This document shows positions 1 to 7,828 of a stretch of DNA of 64,000 nucleotides, one piece after another (within the stretch, counting starts at the first letter, position 1; every line of letters begins with the position of its first letter). The stretch is from Neptunitalea chrysea (GTDB taxonomy: Bacteria; Bacteroidota; Bacteroidia; Flavobacteriales; Flavobacteriaceae), in the NCBI RefSeq assembly GCF_027924145.1, contig NZ_BRVP01000016.1:23700-87699 (forward strand), read 5' to 3'. Position numbers and translations under genes: made by a program. The notes under the pieces are model-generated. The model had not been told where the DNA came from. It worked only from the letters and a program-made list of their open reading frames with translations, and did not search any database.

Positions 1-342
1 CTCTTTTAAAATTTTTAATGCTGGTTTAATCTCTCTTTTGGTACGCTCTTTTGCTATTTTAACTGCAAGCTCATCTAAGTCTTTTTCCGAGTAGAAAAAC
101 TCTCTGCGTTCTCCTTGTTTATAGTCTTTATATACAATGCCCCAATCAATTAGGGCTCTTAAATTCATACTGGCATTTCCGCGAGATATTTTAAGTTCAT
201 CCATAATTTCTTCCATAGAAACAGACTCAGGAGAAATCATTAAGAAAGCATGTATCTGAGCCATTGTTTTATTTATGCCCCATTGAGAGCCTAGGGCTCC
301 CCAACTTTGAATGAATTTTTGTTTCGCTTCTGTAAATTCCAT
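1..342 (-). CDS. GbsR/MarR-family transcriptional regulator (partial)
   Basis: The reading frame begins at the ATG at 342 and runs off the window edge, so only the first 114 residues are visible. The start (MEFTEAKQKFIQSWGALGSQ) and the following winged-helix region, with the segment MEEIMDELKISRGNASMNLR as the likely recognition helix around residues 43-62, match the GbsR branch of the MarR superfamily. Known members are DNA-binding repressors, several of them linked to osmolyte or membrane-stress genes; the target here cannot be read from the sequence. The ATG lies only four bases after a perfect TATATTTG promoter box, so the message may lack a leader. The family call is firm; the role is unknown. 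Confidence 0.82.
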   Translation of the reverse strand, partial: MEFTEAKQKFIQSWGALGSQWGINKTMAQIHAFLMISPESVSMEEIMDELKISRGNASMNLRALIDWGIVYKDYKQGERREFFYSEKDLDELAVKIAKERTKREIKPALKILKE

Positions 343-346
343 GTGT

Positions 347-376
347 CAAATATATTACAAGTTTTTGAATTTTCAA
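347..376 (-). promoter_or_regulatory. Promoter of the GbsR-type gene, leaderless type
   Basis: On the minus strand TATATTTG (354-347) is preceded after 19 bases by TTTG ending at 374. This fits the Bacteroidetes -33/-7 consensus. Only four bases separate the -7 box from the ATG at 342, which places transcription start at or next to the start codon. Confidence 0.6.
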
Positions 377-393
377 AAATAATTGAAAGTTTA

Positions 394-430
394 ATAAAAA
401 AAGAAGGTCGAAACCTAAGGAAACGACCTT
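394..430 (-). terminator. Rho-independent terminator of the M3 peptidase gene
   Basis: On the minus strand AAGGTCG (430-424) pairs with CGACCTT (410-404) and is followed by a run of T. It lies just past the peptidase stop codon and before the GbsR-type gene. Confidence 0.75.
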
Positions 431-436
431 ACTATT

Positions 437-2473
437 TTATTTTTCTAATAATCCTGCTCTTCTAAGTAAAGCTTCAGGGTTCGGTTCTGCACCTCTGAAT
501 TTTTTGTAAAGTTCCATAGGGTTTTCGGTACCTCCTTTAGAAAGTACAAATGCTTTAAATTTAGTTGCAACTTCTTTGTTAAAGATACCCTCTTTCAAGA
601 AAAACTCAAAAGCATCAGCGTCTAGTACTTCTGCCCATTTGTAGCTGTAGTAACCAGAAGAATATCCTCCCTGAAAAATGTGTGAGAACGATGTGCTCAT
701 ACAAGTTTCTGGAGTATCGGGATACATGTTAGTGCTTTCAAAAGCTTTCTTTTCGTGTTCCTGTACGTTTGTTATATCTGTAGGGTTAATACCATGCCAG
801 CTCATATCTAATAACCCAAAACTTAATTGTCTCATGGTTTGTAAACCTTCCATAAAAGTGGCAGAAGCTTTTATTTTTTCAATGTACTCCATAGGAATTA
901 CTTCTCCTGTTTGGTAATGTTTAGCAAAAAGTTCTAAAGCTTCTTTTTCAAAACACCAGTTTTCCATAATCTGACTAGGAAGCTCCACAAAATCCCAAAA
1001 AACACTGGTGCCGCTTAAACTAGGGTAGGTGGTGTTGGCTAGCATACCGTGTAATGCATGTCCAAATTCATGGAAAAGCGTTGTTACTTCGTTAAAGGTA
1101 AGTAATGAGGGCTTTGTTTCGGTGGCTCTTGTAAAATTACAAACTATAGAAACGTGTGGTCTACTGTTTTCGCCGTTTTTAATATATTGACTTTTATAAG
1201 AGGTCATCCAAGCACCATTTCTTTTGCCTGGTCTTGGATGAAAATCAGTATAGAAGATAGCAACAAATGCTCCGTCTGCATCGGTTACCTTATAAGTGGT
1301 AACTTCTTCGTGGTATTTGGCAATATTTGTAATTTCTTCAAAAGAGATTCCGTAAAGTCTTTTAGCGATATCAAAAACACCATTTACCACATTCTCTAAC
1401 TGAAAATAAGGTTTCAGTTTCTCGTCATCTAAATCGAACAGTTTTTGTTTTAGCTTTTCACTATAGAAAGCTCCATCCCATTTTTGAAGCGTCTCTATAC
1501 CGTCCATTTCTTTAGCAAATGCAACAAGTTTTTCGAATTCTTTTTCAGCAGCTGGTTTAGCTTTGCTTAACAACTCTTCTAAAAATGAATTCACAGTTTC
1601 AGGTGTTTTAGCCATACGTTCCTCTAGCACAAAATGAGCATGGGTTTTATAGCCTAAAAGTTGGGCTCTTTCATACCGTAGCTTGGCTATTTTAAGAAGT
1701 ACCTCGCAGTTGTCTTTGTCATCATCATGAAAAGCTTTGCTGCCAAAAGCCAGACTAAGTTCTTTTCTAAGAGATCTGTTTTCTGAATAGGTCATAAAAG
1801 GCACATAGCTAGGGTAATCTAAGGTGAACAACCATCCTTCTTTTTCTTTAGCTTTTGATAAGTTGGCAGCAGCTTCAATGGTGCCTTCCGGTAATCCTTT
1901 TAAATCCTCTTTATCTGTTATTAATAGCTCATAGCTTTGGGTGTCTGCTAATACATTTTCTCCAAACTGAAGACTTAGTTTAGAAAGTTGCATATCTATT
2001 TCTCGCAACGTATTCTTTTTATCTTCCGGTAGGTTGGCTCCATTTCTAGAGAATCCCTTGTATTTTTTTTCTAATAAGGTAGTTTGTTCGGGAGTAAGTT
2101 TTAGCGACTCTTTGTTCTGATATACCACCTTTACTCTTTCGAAAAGAGCTTCATTTAAACGGATATCATTACCAAATTCTGATAATAGTGGAGAAATTTC
2201 TTGAGCTTGCTTTTGAATAGTTTCATTGGTTTCAGCGCTATTGATGTTAAAAAACATACTTGTTAACCTGTCTAACTTGTCACCTGCAAATTCAAGAGCC
2301 TCAATAGTATTTTCAAAAGTAGGTGTGTCAGAATTTTGGGTTATGGCTTCAATTTCCTTTTTAGTGTTGCTAATTTCTTGTTTAATGAGTGGTAGGTAAT
2401 CTACTTCTTTTATTTTGCTAAACGGAGCAGTTTCAAATGGTGTGTTAAATAACGACATTTTAATGTTTTTCAT
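437..2473 (-). CDS. M3-family zinc metallopeptidase (oligopeptidase A / peptidyl-dipeptidase Dcp type)
   Basis: This is a soluble zinc peptidase that would cut short peptides, probably in the cytoplasm or periplasm, during peptide turnover. The HEFGH zinc motif sits near residue 468, with the third ligand glutamate expected in the segment FVELPSQ about 25 residues later. The length of 678 residues is what PrlC and Dcp of the M3 family usually have. There is no clear signal peptide. A second in-frame ATG at 2458 (MSLFNTPFETAPF) is an equally good start. The gene is transcribed alone and ends at a terminator. Whether it acts as an endopeptidase or removes dipeptides cannot be decided from the sequence, so no symbol is given. 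Confidence 0.92.
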   Translation of the reverse strand: MKNIKMSLFNTPFETAPFSKIKEVDYLPLIKQEISNTKKEIEAITQNSDTPTFENTIEALEFAGDKLDRLTSMFFNINSAETNETIQKQAQEISPLLSEFGNDIRLNEALFERVKVVYQNKESLKLTPEQTTLLEKKYKGFSRNGANLPEDKKNTLREIDMQLSKLSLQFGENVLADTQSYELLITDKEDLKGLPEGTIEAAANLSKAKEKEGWLFTLDYPSYVPFMTYSENRSLRKELSLAFGSKAFHDDDKDNCEVLLKIAKLRYERAQLLGYKTHAHFVLEERMAKTPETVNSFLEELLSKAKPAAEKEFEKLVAFAKEMDGIETLQKWDGAFYSEKLKQKLFDLDDEKLKPYFQLENVVNGVFDIAKRLYGISFEEITNIAKYHEEVTTYKVTDADGAFVAIFYTDFHPRPGKRNGAWMTSYKSQYIKNGENSRPHVSIVCNFTRATETKPSLLTFNEVTTLFHEFGHALHGMLANTTYPSLSGTSVFWDFVELPSQIMENWCFEKEALELFAKHYQTGEVIPMEYIEKIKASATFMEGLQTMRQLSFGLLDMSWHGINPTDITNVQEHEKKAFESTNMYPDTPETCMSTSFSHIFQGGYSSGYYSYKWAEVLDADAFEFFLKEGIFNKEVATKFKAFVLSKGGTENPMELYKKFRGAEPNPEALLRRAGLLEK

Positions 2474-2555
2474 CGGCTAAACATGGTGTTTAATCGATTT
2501 AGGTTAAAAAATAGTTTTATATCTGACATGTTTTAAATGTAACCAGATATATTTG

Positions 2556-2656
2556 CCAAGTATTACTACAGATTCTATTTGGTAAAAACCTTTTAAATTA
2601 GGATTTTAAGTAATTAATAGCGATAAACAATAGACCTCTTTTTGAGGTCTTTTTTT
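2556..2656 (+). ncRNA. Candidate small RNA of about 95-100 nt
   Basis: A TATATTTG box at 2548-2555 on the plus strand is followed about 80 bases later by a textbook intrinsic terminator, with no ATG between them. The flanking genes are on the other strand, so the terminator has no gene to serve. A seven-pair stem (2556-2562 with 2576-2582, one G-U) is possible near the 5' end. I see no clear -33 TTG. This is an inference from a promoter-terminator pair only. Confidence 0.35.
2632..2656 (+). terminator. Orphan plus-strand intrinsic terminator
   Basis: AGACCTC (2632-2638), a five-T loop and GAGGTCT (2644-2650) form a perfect stem followed by a T run. The T run exists only on the plus strand, while both neighbouring genes are on the minus strand. 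Confidence 0.7.
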
Positions 2657-2849
2657 ATTTTATGGTGTTAACTAAAAAATAGTTGTCCAATCATAATCTA
2701 AAAACGTGTAAATCAAAAATACAAAGATTTCATAGGGTAAAGTATTAAAAAATACTTAATGTGTTTAAAACCTTATGTATATATGATTTTGTAAATAATT
2801 ATAGGTGAAACTATGCATTGTTAGTTATTATAATAAGTAGATGTAAGAA

Positions 2850-2883
2850 CCAAGCTCAATTAATAGGTGTGAATTAAGCTTGG
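2850..2883 (-). terminator. Hairpin downstream of purE, likely terminator
   Basis: A 12-pair stem with one G-U pair is formed by 2850-2861 and 2872-2883 around a 10-base loop. It lies about 10 bases past the purE stop. The T run after it on the minus strand is weak, so termination may be partial. Confidence 0.5.
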
Positions 2884-2892
2884 CTTTGTTTA

Positions 2893-3378
2893 TTATTGTT
2901 TTACGCTTTTAGCGCCTTCTATTACTTTTGCTTTTAATCCTTCTTTGTACGCAAGCATACGATTTAAAACTTCAGAATTCGCTGAACCGATTATTTGTAC
3001 AGCTAAAAGACCTGCATTTTTTGCCCCGTTAAGTGCAACAGTTGCAACAGGAACACCACCTGGCATTTGTAGGATAGATAAAACAGAGTCCCATCCGTCA
3101 ATAGAATTGCTGCTTTTAACAGGTACTCCAATTACAGGTAATGGAGACATAGAAGCAACCATTCCTGGAAGATGCGCTGCACCACCGGCTCCTGCTATAA
3201 TAACACTAATACCTCTGGTATGAGCATTTTTACTAAAATCAAATAACTTTTCAGGGGTTCGGTGAGCAGAAACAATATCTACTTCTACTTCTAAACCAAA
3301 CTCTTTTATTATATCTATAGCATCCTGCATTACGGGCATATCGCTTGTGCTACCCATTACTACGGCAATTTTATTCAT
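2893..3378 (-). CDS. purE: 5-(carboxyamino)imidazole ribonucleotide mutase PurE
   Basis: PurE converts N5-CAIR to CAIR in de novo purine synthesis in the cytoplasm. The N-terminus MGSTSDMPVM and the following segment VDIVSAHRTPEKLFDF carry the class I PurE signature, including the active-site histidine in SAHRT, and the glycine-rich AGAGGAAHLPGM segment follows near residue 63. The length of 161 residues is normal. It lies 10 bases downstream of purK on the same strand, so the two consecutive steps are encoded by one operon in the order purK-purE. Confidence 0.97.
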   Translation of the reverse strand: MNKIAVVMGSTSDMPVMQDAIDIIKEFGLEVEVDIVSAHRTPEKLFDFSKNAHTRGISVIIAGAGGAAHLPGMVASMSPLPVIGVPVKSSNSIDGWDSVLSILQMPGGVPVATVALNGAKNAGLLAVQIIGSANSEVLNRMLAYKEGLKAKVIEGAKSVKQ

Positions 3379-3388
3379 GTTGTGTGTT

Positions 3389-4543
3389 TTATATACTAAC
3401 TACTTTAATCGTGTTTTTTACTTCTTCAGCAATGCTTCTTGCTTTGGCAATATCTTCATTTACAATAGTAACGTGTCCCATTTTTCTAAACGGACGTGTT
3501 TGCTTTTTACCATAAATGTGTGGAGTTACCCCCGGCAATGCCATAATCTCTTCAATGTTCTTGTACTTTACATTTCCGGTATGTCCTTCTGCACCTACCA
3601 AATTAACCATAATACCAGCAACTTTGCTGTTTGTGTTGCCTAGTGGTAAATCTAAAATAGCTCTTAAGTGTTGCTCAAACTGATTGGTGTAGCTTGCTTC
3701 TATACTGTAATGTCCACTATTGTGAGGTCTCGGAGCTACTTCATTGACCAAAATCTCATCGTTTTGTGTTTGAAACATTTCAACAGCAAGTAACCCTACA
3801 TGTCCTATAGCCTTTGAAACTTCTACTGCTATTTGTTGCGCCTTTTGTGCTACTTCATCAGAAATTCTAGCCGGACAAATAACATATTCTACTTGATTAG
3901 CCTCTGGATGAAATTCCATTTCAACAACAGGGTATGTGGCTACCTCTTCACTAGGGGTTCTGGTAACAATAACAGCAAGCTCATTTTTAAACGGAATCAT
4001 TTCTTCGGTAATACACTCTACATTTGGCAATCCGTCAAGGTCTGTTACTTTTCTAATGACCTTTACGCCATTACCGTCATAACCAAATTGGGTGCTTTTC
4101 CAAACAAATGGTGTTGTAAGACTACCGTTTTCTATAGAGTCTTTAATTTCGCTTGTATATGCAAAACGTTTAAAAGGAGCTGTTGGTATTTTATGATCTG
4201 TATAAAATAACTTTTGGGTACCTTTGTTTTGTATGGTACGTAATGTTTTAGAAGAAGGGTATACTTTAACTCCTTTTTTTTCAAGATCTTCTAGAGCATT
4301 TACATTCACATGTTCAATTTCAAAAGTCAGTACATCTATATCTTTTCCGAAATTCATAACAGTGTCGTAATCCATAAGATCACCCACAACAAAATCGTTA
4401 CAGGCAATTTTACAGGGAGCTTCTTCGCTTGGGTCAATTACTTTCGTAAAAATGTCATATTTACGAGTTTCGTACAATAGCATTTTACCTAATTGTCCGC
4501 CACCCAATATCCCTAATTTAAAGTCTGATGAGAAATAATTCAT
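3389..4543 (-). CDS. purK: 5-(carboxyamino)imidazole ribonucleotide synthase PurK
   Basis: PurK is an ATP-grasp enzyme that carboxylates AIR to N5-CAIR using ATP and bicarbonate, supplying the substrate of PurE encoded just downstream. The N-terminal nucleotide-fold motif LGILGGGQLGKML begins at residue 10. The ATP-grasp core follows, with FVWKSTQFGYDGNGVKV around residues 145-161 and EVAPRPHNSGHYSIEA near residue 270. The full length of 384 residues matches the family. A good promoter precedes it. Confidence 0.97.
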   Translation of the reverse strand: MNYFSSDFKLGILGGGQLGKMLLYETRKYDIFTKVIDPSEEAPCKIACNDFVVGDLMDYDTVMNFGKDIDVLTFEIEHVNVNALEDLEKKGVKVYPSSKTLRTIQNKGTQKLFYTDHKIPTAPFKRFAYTSEIKDSIENGSLTTPFVWKSTQFGYDGNGVKVIRKVTDLDGLPNVECITEEMIPFKNELAVIVTRTPSEEVATYPVVEMEFHPEANQVEYVICPARISDEVAQKAQQIAVEVSKAIGHVGLLAVEMFQTQNDEILVNEVAPRPHNSGHYSIEASYTNQFEQHLRAILDLPLGNTNSKVAGIMVNLVGAEGHTGNVKYKNIEEIMALPGVTPHIYGKKQTRPFRKMGHVTIVNEDIAKARSIAEEVKNTIKVVSI

Positions 4544-4588
4544 GTATAGTATAAATGGATTTTTAAGATACTTAAAATTTTTATTTTA

Positions 4589-4616
4589 CAAAAATATCAT
4601 ATATATGTAAACAGCA
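4589..4616 (-). promoter_or_regulatory. Promoter of the purK-purE operon
   Basis: On the minus strand TTG (4616-4614) and TATTTTTG (4596-4589) are separated by 17 bases, matching the Bacteroidetes -33/-7 pair. The purK ATG lies 45 bases further on. Confidence 0.6.
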
Positions 4617-4647
4617 ACCAAAAATAGTACAACTAAAATCAAAATAC

Positions 4648-4655
4648 TATCTTTG
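4648..4655 (+). promoter_or_regulatory. -7 promoter box of hpt-adk-obg
   Basis: TATCTTTG matches the TAnnTTTG consensus 23 bases before the hpt start codon. No clear TTG is present at the -33 distance. Confidence 0.5.
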
Positions 4656-4678
4656 TTTCACAGTTAAACATTTGTATA

Positions 4679-5221
4679 GTGATACAATTACACGATAAGA
4701 TTTTTAAGCCTTTCATTAGTTCTGGGGAGTTAGATGAGACCGTTAGTAACATGGTGCAAGAAGTTACTAAAGACTTGGCGGGAGAAATCCCGGTGTTTGT
4801 GGCTATCTTAAACGGCTCTTTTATGTTTGCTTCAGATTTTTTGAAAAAGTACCCATCTAATTGTGAAATTAGTTTTTTAAAACTAGCTTCTTATGAAGGG
4901 ACTTCTTCTACCCTAAAGGTGAAACAATTAGTAGGGTTAAATACTTCTTTAAAAAACAGAACTGTAGTAGTTTTAGAGGATATTGTAGATACTGGAAATA
5001 CTATAGTGGAAATTGCGGACTTACTTGCCAATGAAGGAGCGAAAGATATTAAGATAGCTTCCCTTTTTTATAAACCAGAAGTGTACTCAAAAGATTTAAC
5101 TATTGATTATATAGGTATGAGTATTCCAAACAAATTTATTGTTGGGTATGGTTTAGATTATGATGAATTGGGGAGAAACTTACCAGAAGTGTATCAATTT
5201 TACAAACAAACAGATAAATAA
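4679..5221 (+). CDS. hpt: Hypoxanthine phosphoribosyltransferase
   Basis: This purine-salvage enzyme joins hypoxanthine (and often guanine) to PRPP to give IMP or GMP. The PRPP-binding motif VVVLEDIVDTGNT lies near residues 96-108, and the length of 180 residues is usual. The start codon is GTG; no in-frame ATG lies nearby and the N-terminus (MIQLHDKIFKPFI) fits the family. Its stop overlaps the adk ATG by one base (TAATG), so translation of the two purine-nucleotide enzymes is probably coupled. A TATCTTTG box lies just upstream. Confidence 0.95.
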   Translation: MIQLHDKIFKPFISSGELDETVSNMVQEVTKDLAGEIPVFVAILNGSFMFASDFLKKYPSNCEISFLKLASYEGTSSTLKVKQLVGLNTSLKNRTVVVLEDIVDTGNTIVEIADLLANEGAKDIKIASLFYKPEVYSKDLTIDYIGMSIPNKFIVGYGLDYDELGRNLPEVYQFYKQTDK

Positions 5222-5793
5222 TGATCAATATAGTATTATTTGGAAAACCAGGGGCTGGGAAAGGAACTCAAGCCGAGATCTTAAAAGAGAACTATGGATT
5301 AGTTCACATTTCTACAGGAGATGTATTCAGATTTAATATTAAAAATGAAACCGAACTAGGAAAACTTGCAAAATCGTACATTGATAATGGTGAATTAGTA
5401 CCCGATGAGATTACTATTAACATGTTAAGTGCAGAGGTAAAAGGAAACCCTGGAGCTAAAGGTTTTATTTTTGATGGTTTTCCAAGAACGATTGCTCAGG
5501 CAGAAGCATTAGATAAATTATTATCGGATAATGCAATGAACGTAGATGCTACCATTGCTTTAGAAGCAGAAGACGAAGTTCTTATTCAGCGTTTAATTGA
5601 ACGAGGAAAAGTTAGCGGAAGATCAGATGATCAGGACGAAAGTAAAATTCGTAATAGATTTGACGAATACAATGCTAAAACGGCTCCGATTATTGAATAC
5701 TATAACGCACAAGGAAAATTCCATAGTGTAAATGGTATAGGAGAAATAGAAGAAATTACAGGAAGATTAAGTACTGTTATAGATAGTTTATAA
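5221..5793 (+). CDS. adk: Adenylate kinase
   Basis: Adenylate kinase interconverts ATP and AMP with two ADP and sets the adenylate balance of the cell. The P-loop GKPGAGKGT is at residues 8-16, followed by HISTGDVFR for AMP binding and FDGFPRT near residue 83. The lid is the short type (RGKVSGRSDDQDESK), with no zinc-binding cysteines, as expected for the 190-residue form. In this genome adk lies in a salvage operon after hpt and not inside the secY region where many bacteria carry it. Confidence 0.97.
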   Translation: MINIVLFGKPGAGKGTQAEILKENYGLVHISTGDVFRFNIKNETELGKLAKSYIDNGELVPDEITINMLSAEVKGNPGAKGFIFDGFPRTIAQAEALDKLLSDNAMNVDATIALEAEDEVLIQRLIERGKVSGRSDDQDESKIRNRFDEYNAKTAPIIEYYNAQGKFHSVNGIGEIEEITGRLSTVIDSL

Positions 5794-5809
5794 TTATTAA
5801 GATAACTGA

Positions 5810-6826
5810 ATGACTGAAGGAAATTTTACCGATTACGTAAAAATTTATGCCCAATCAGGAAATGGGGGAAAAGGATCCGTGCATCTACATAGAGAAAAAT
5901 ATATAGATAAAGGCGGACCAGACGGTGGTGACGGAGGACGTGGCGGGCATGTTATTGTGCGCGGTAATGAAAATCTTTGGACACTCATACATTTTAAATT
6001 TCAGAGACATTTTAGAGGCGGACACGGAGAACACGGCGGGAGTAGTAGAAGTACTGGTGCCGATGGTCAGGATACGTATCTTGAAGTGCCTTTAGGTACA
6101 ATCATTAAAGATATTGAAACCGAGGAAGTGCTTTTTGAAATTACAGAACATAATCAAGAACAGATACTCTTAGATGGAGGAAAAGGAGGTTTAGGGAACT
6201 GGAATTTTAGAAGTTCAACTAACCAGACTCCACGATATGCTCAACCTGGGATACCGGGGAAAGAAGGCACATATTTATTAGAGTTGAAAATATTAGCAGA
6301 CGTTGGATTGGTAGGTTTTCCAAATGCAGGAAAATCTACACTCCTGTCTGTGATTACTTCTGCTAAACCCAAAATAGCAGATTATCCGTTTACTACACTT
6401 AAACCAAATCTAGGTATTGTAGAATACCGTAACTTTCAATCTTTTGTAATGGCCGATATTCCGGGTATTATAGAAGGAGCAGCTGAAGGTAAAGGTTTAG
6501 GACATTACTTTTTGCGTCATATAGAACGTAATTCTACCTTATTGTTTTTAGTGCCTGCCGATGCAGATAATATCGCTAAAGAATATTTGATTCTGTTGAA
6601 CGAATTGAAAAAATATAATGCGGAATTACTTGATAAGGAACGTTTGGTAGTAGTGTCTAAATCAGATTTACTAGATGATGAGTTAATGACCGAATTAAAG
6701 GCTGAGCTAGACGAAACCTTAAAAGGAGTTCCTTATATGTTTATTTCTTCGGTGACACAACAGCATATTGTAGAGCTAAAAGATAAGTTATGGCAAATGT
6801 TGAATGCAGAAAAAACTTCGAATTAG
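5810..6826 (+). CDS. obg: Ribosome-assembly GTPase Obg/CgtA
   Basis: Obg binds the 50S subunit and couples ribosome assembly to the guanine-nucleotide state. The N-terminal glycine-rich Obg fold spans about residues 1-160 ([21 protein letters not shown]). The GTPase domain follows with G1 GFPNAGKST near residue 168, G3 DIPGIIEGA and G4 SKSD. At 338 residues it lacks the C-terminal OCT domain found in Firmicutes members. It starts 17 bases after adk and is probably in the same operon. Confidence 0.97.
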   Translation: MTEGNFTDYVKIYAQSGNGGKGSVHLHREKYIDKGGPDGGDGGRGGHVIVRGNENLWTLIHFKFQRHFRGGHGEHGGSSRSTGADGQDTYLEVPLGTIIKDIETEEVLFEITEHNQEQILLDGGKGGLGNWNFRSSTNQTPRYAQPGIPGKEGTYLLELKILADVGLVGFPNAGKSTLLSVITSAKPKIADYPFTTLKPNLGIVEYRNFQSFVMADIPGIIEGAAEGKGLGHYFLRHIERNSTLLFLVPADADNIAKEYLILLNELKKYNAELLDKERLVVVSKSDLLDDELMTELKAELDETLKGVPYMFISSVTQQHIVELKDKLWQMLNAEKTSN

Positions 6827-6862
6827 GGTCAAAGTGTTTTCAATCCTTTGTAGAATTTAGTG

Positions 6863-7825
6863 ATGTATATGCTTAGAGTTGTCCAATGGTATTGTTTCTT
6901 TTTTTGCGTAATGAGTTTTGCTCAAACTGATTTAGAAAAAGGGATAAAACTTTTAGATAGTAAATCGTATACACAAGCCGTGACTTTTTTTAAGGAGTAT
7001 TTAAATACAAATGAAGACAATTTAGAAGCTCATGAACATTTAGGTGAAGCCTATGGTTATCTAGAAGATTGGGATAATACCATTGAACAATACAAGTACT
7101 TAGTTGCGATGGTGCCTAATAGTGCTAATTATCATTATAAATATGGTGGAGCACTTGGTATGAAAGCTCTTGAGAACAAATTAGGTTCTATTGGATTAAT
7201 AGATGATATAGAAGATGAGTTTATAAAGGCGGCAGAACTTGATAAAAACCATATTGATGCCAGATGGGCTTTAGTAAAATTTTATGTAGAGCTACCTAGA
7301 ATTTTAGGAGGTACTAAGTCAAAGGCATTGCACTATGCAGATGAATTGAAAGATATTTCTAAGGTAGATGGGTATCTTGCTAAGGGGTTTGTTTATAAGT
7401 CGTATAACGATTTTGAAGAGGCCGAAGAAAACTTAAAAACTGCTGTTTCAATAGGTGGTTCTGTAACTTGTTATAACAAATTAATAGCGTTATATACTTC
7501 TGAAGAGGATTTTACCAAATCTATTATTACATTAAGGGAAGCATACTCCAAGCATGGTAAGAATAATTACCTTTATGAAATAGGTAAAATTTGTGCCGAA
7601 CAAAAAATGAATTTTAATCTGGGAACAGAATGTTTAAACCAGTATATTGAGTATTATTCTTATAATGATAGTTATCCGTTGGAATGGGCGTATTTACGTC
7701 TAGCACAATTGGAACGATATCAAAATAATAAAATAAAAGCTATTGACTATATAGGCAAGTCGTTAGCTATAAAAGGGGATTTTAAACCCGCATTAAAGGA
7801 AAAATCTAAGATTTTAAAATTATAA
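6863..7825 (+). CDS. Exported tetratricopeptide-repeat protein
   Basis: The product begins with a hydrophobic segment ending in FAQ, a likely signal peptide, so it probably acts in the periplasm. The rest, about 300 residues, is helical and repeat-like: an early pair of TPR units (YTQAVTFFKEYL, WDNTIEQYKYLV) and later ones (FEEAEENLKTAV, FTKSIITLREAY). TPR arrays bind other proteins, but no partner or catalytic motif is visible. I chose the ATG at 6863; a GTG directly before it and an ATG at 6869 are alternatives. It lies between obg and mpl with only three bases before mpl, so co-expression with mpl is likely. Confidence 0.75.
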   Translation: MYMLRVVQWYCFFFCVMSFAQTDLEKGIKLLDSKSYTQAVTFFKEYLNTNEDNLEAHEHLGEAYGYLEDWDNTIEQYKYLVAMVPNSANYHYKYGGALGMKALENKLGSIGLIDDIEDEFIKAAELDKNHIDARWALVKFYVELPRILGGTKSKALHYADELKDISKVDGYLAKGFVYKSYNDFEEAEENLKTAVSIGGSVTCYNKLIALYTSEEDFTKSIITLREAYSKHGKNNYLYEIGKICAEQKMNFNLGTECLNQYIEYYSYNDSYPLEWAYLRLAQLERYQNNKIKAIDYIGKSLAIKGDFKPALKEKSKILKL

Positions 7826-7828
7826 AGC

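Larger units (their letters stand above)
2474..2892. other. Intergenic region of 419 bases with a plus-strand promoter-like box and two hairpins
   Basis: No protein-coding frame is convincing here. The stretch holds a TATATTTG box at 2548-2555 and a strong plus-strand terminator at 2632-2656, neither of which serves a known gene. It also contains an AT-rich perfect inverted repeat (AAGTATT, 2740-2746, and AATACTT, 2751-2757), a minus-strand TATTTTTG box at 2721-2714 that could serve the peptidase gene through a long leader, and the purE terminator hairpin at 2850-2883. Confidence 0.6.

Noticed and set aside
678..1399. Two plus-strand frames opposite the M3 peptidase gene
   Set aside because: They lie wholly inside a well-supported minus-strand gene and their translations show no family motif or sensible composition.
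2740..2757. AT-rich perfect inverted repeat in the dcp-side gap as an operator or terminator
   Set aside because: The stem is entirely weak pairs except one, has no T run beyond it and no nearby promoter; such repeats arise easily in AT-rich DNA.
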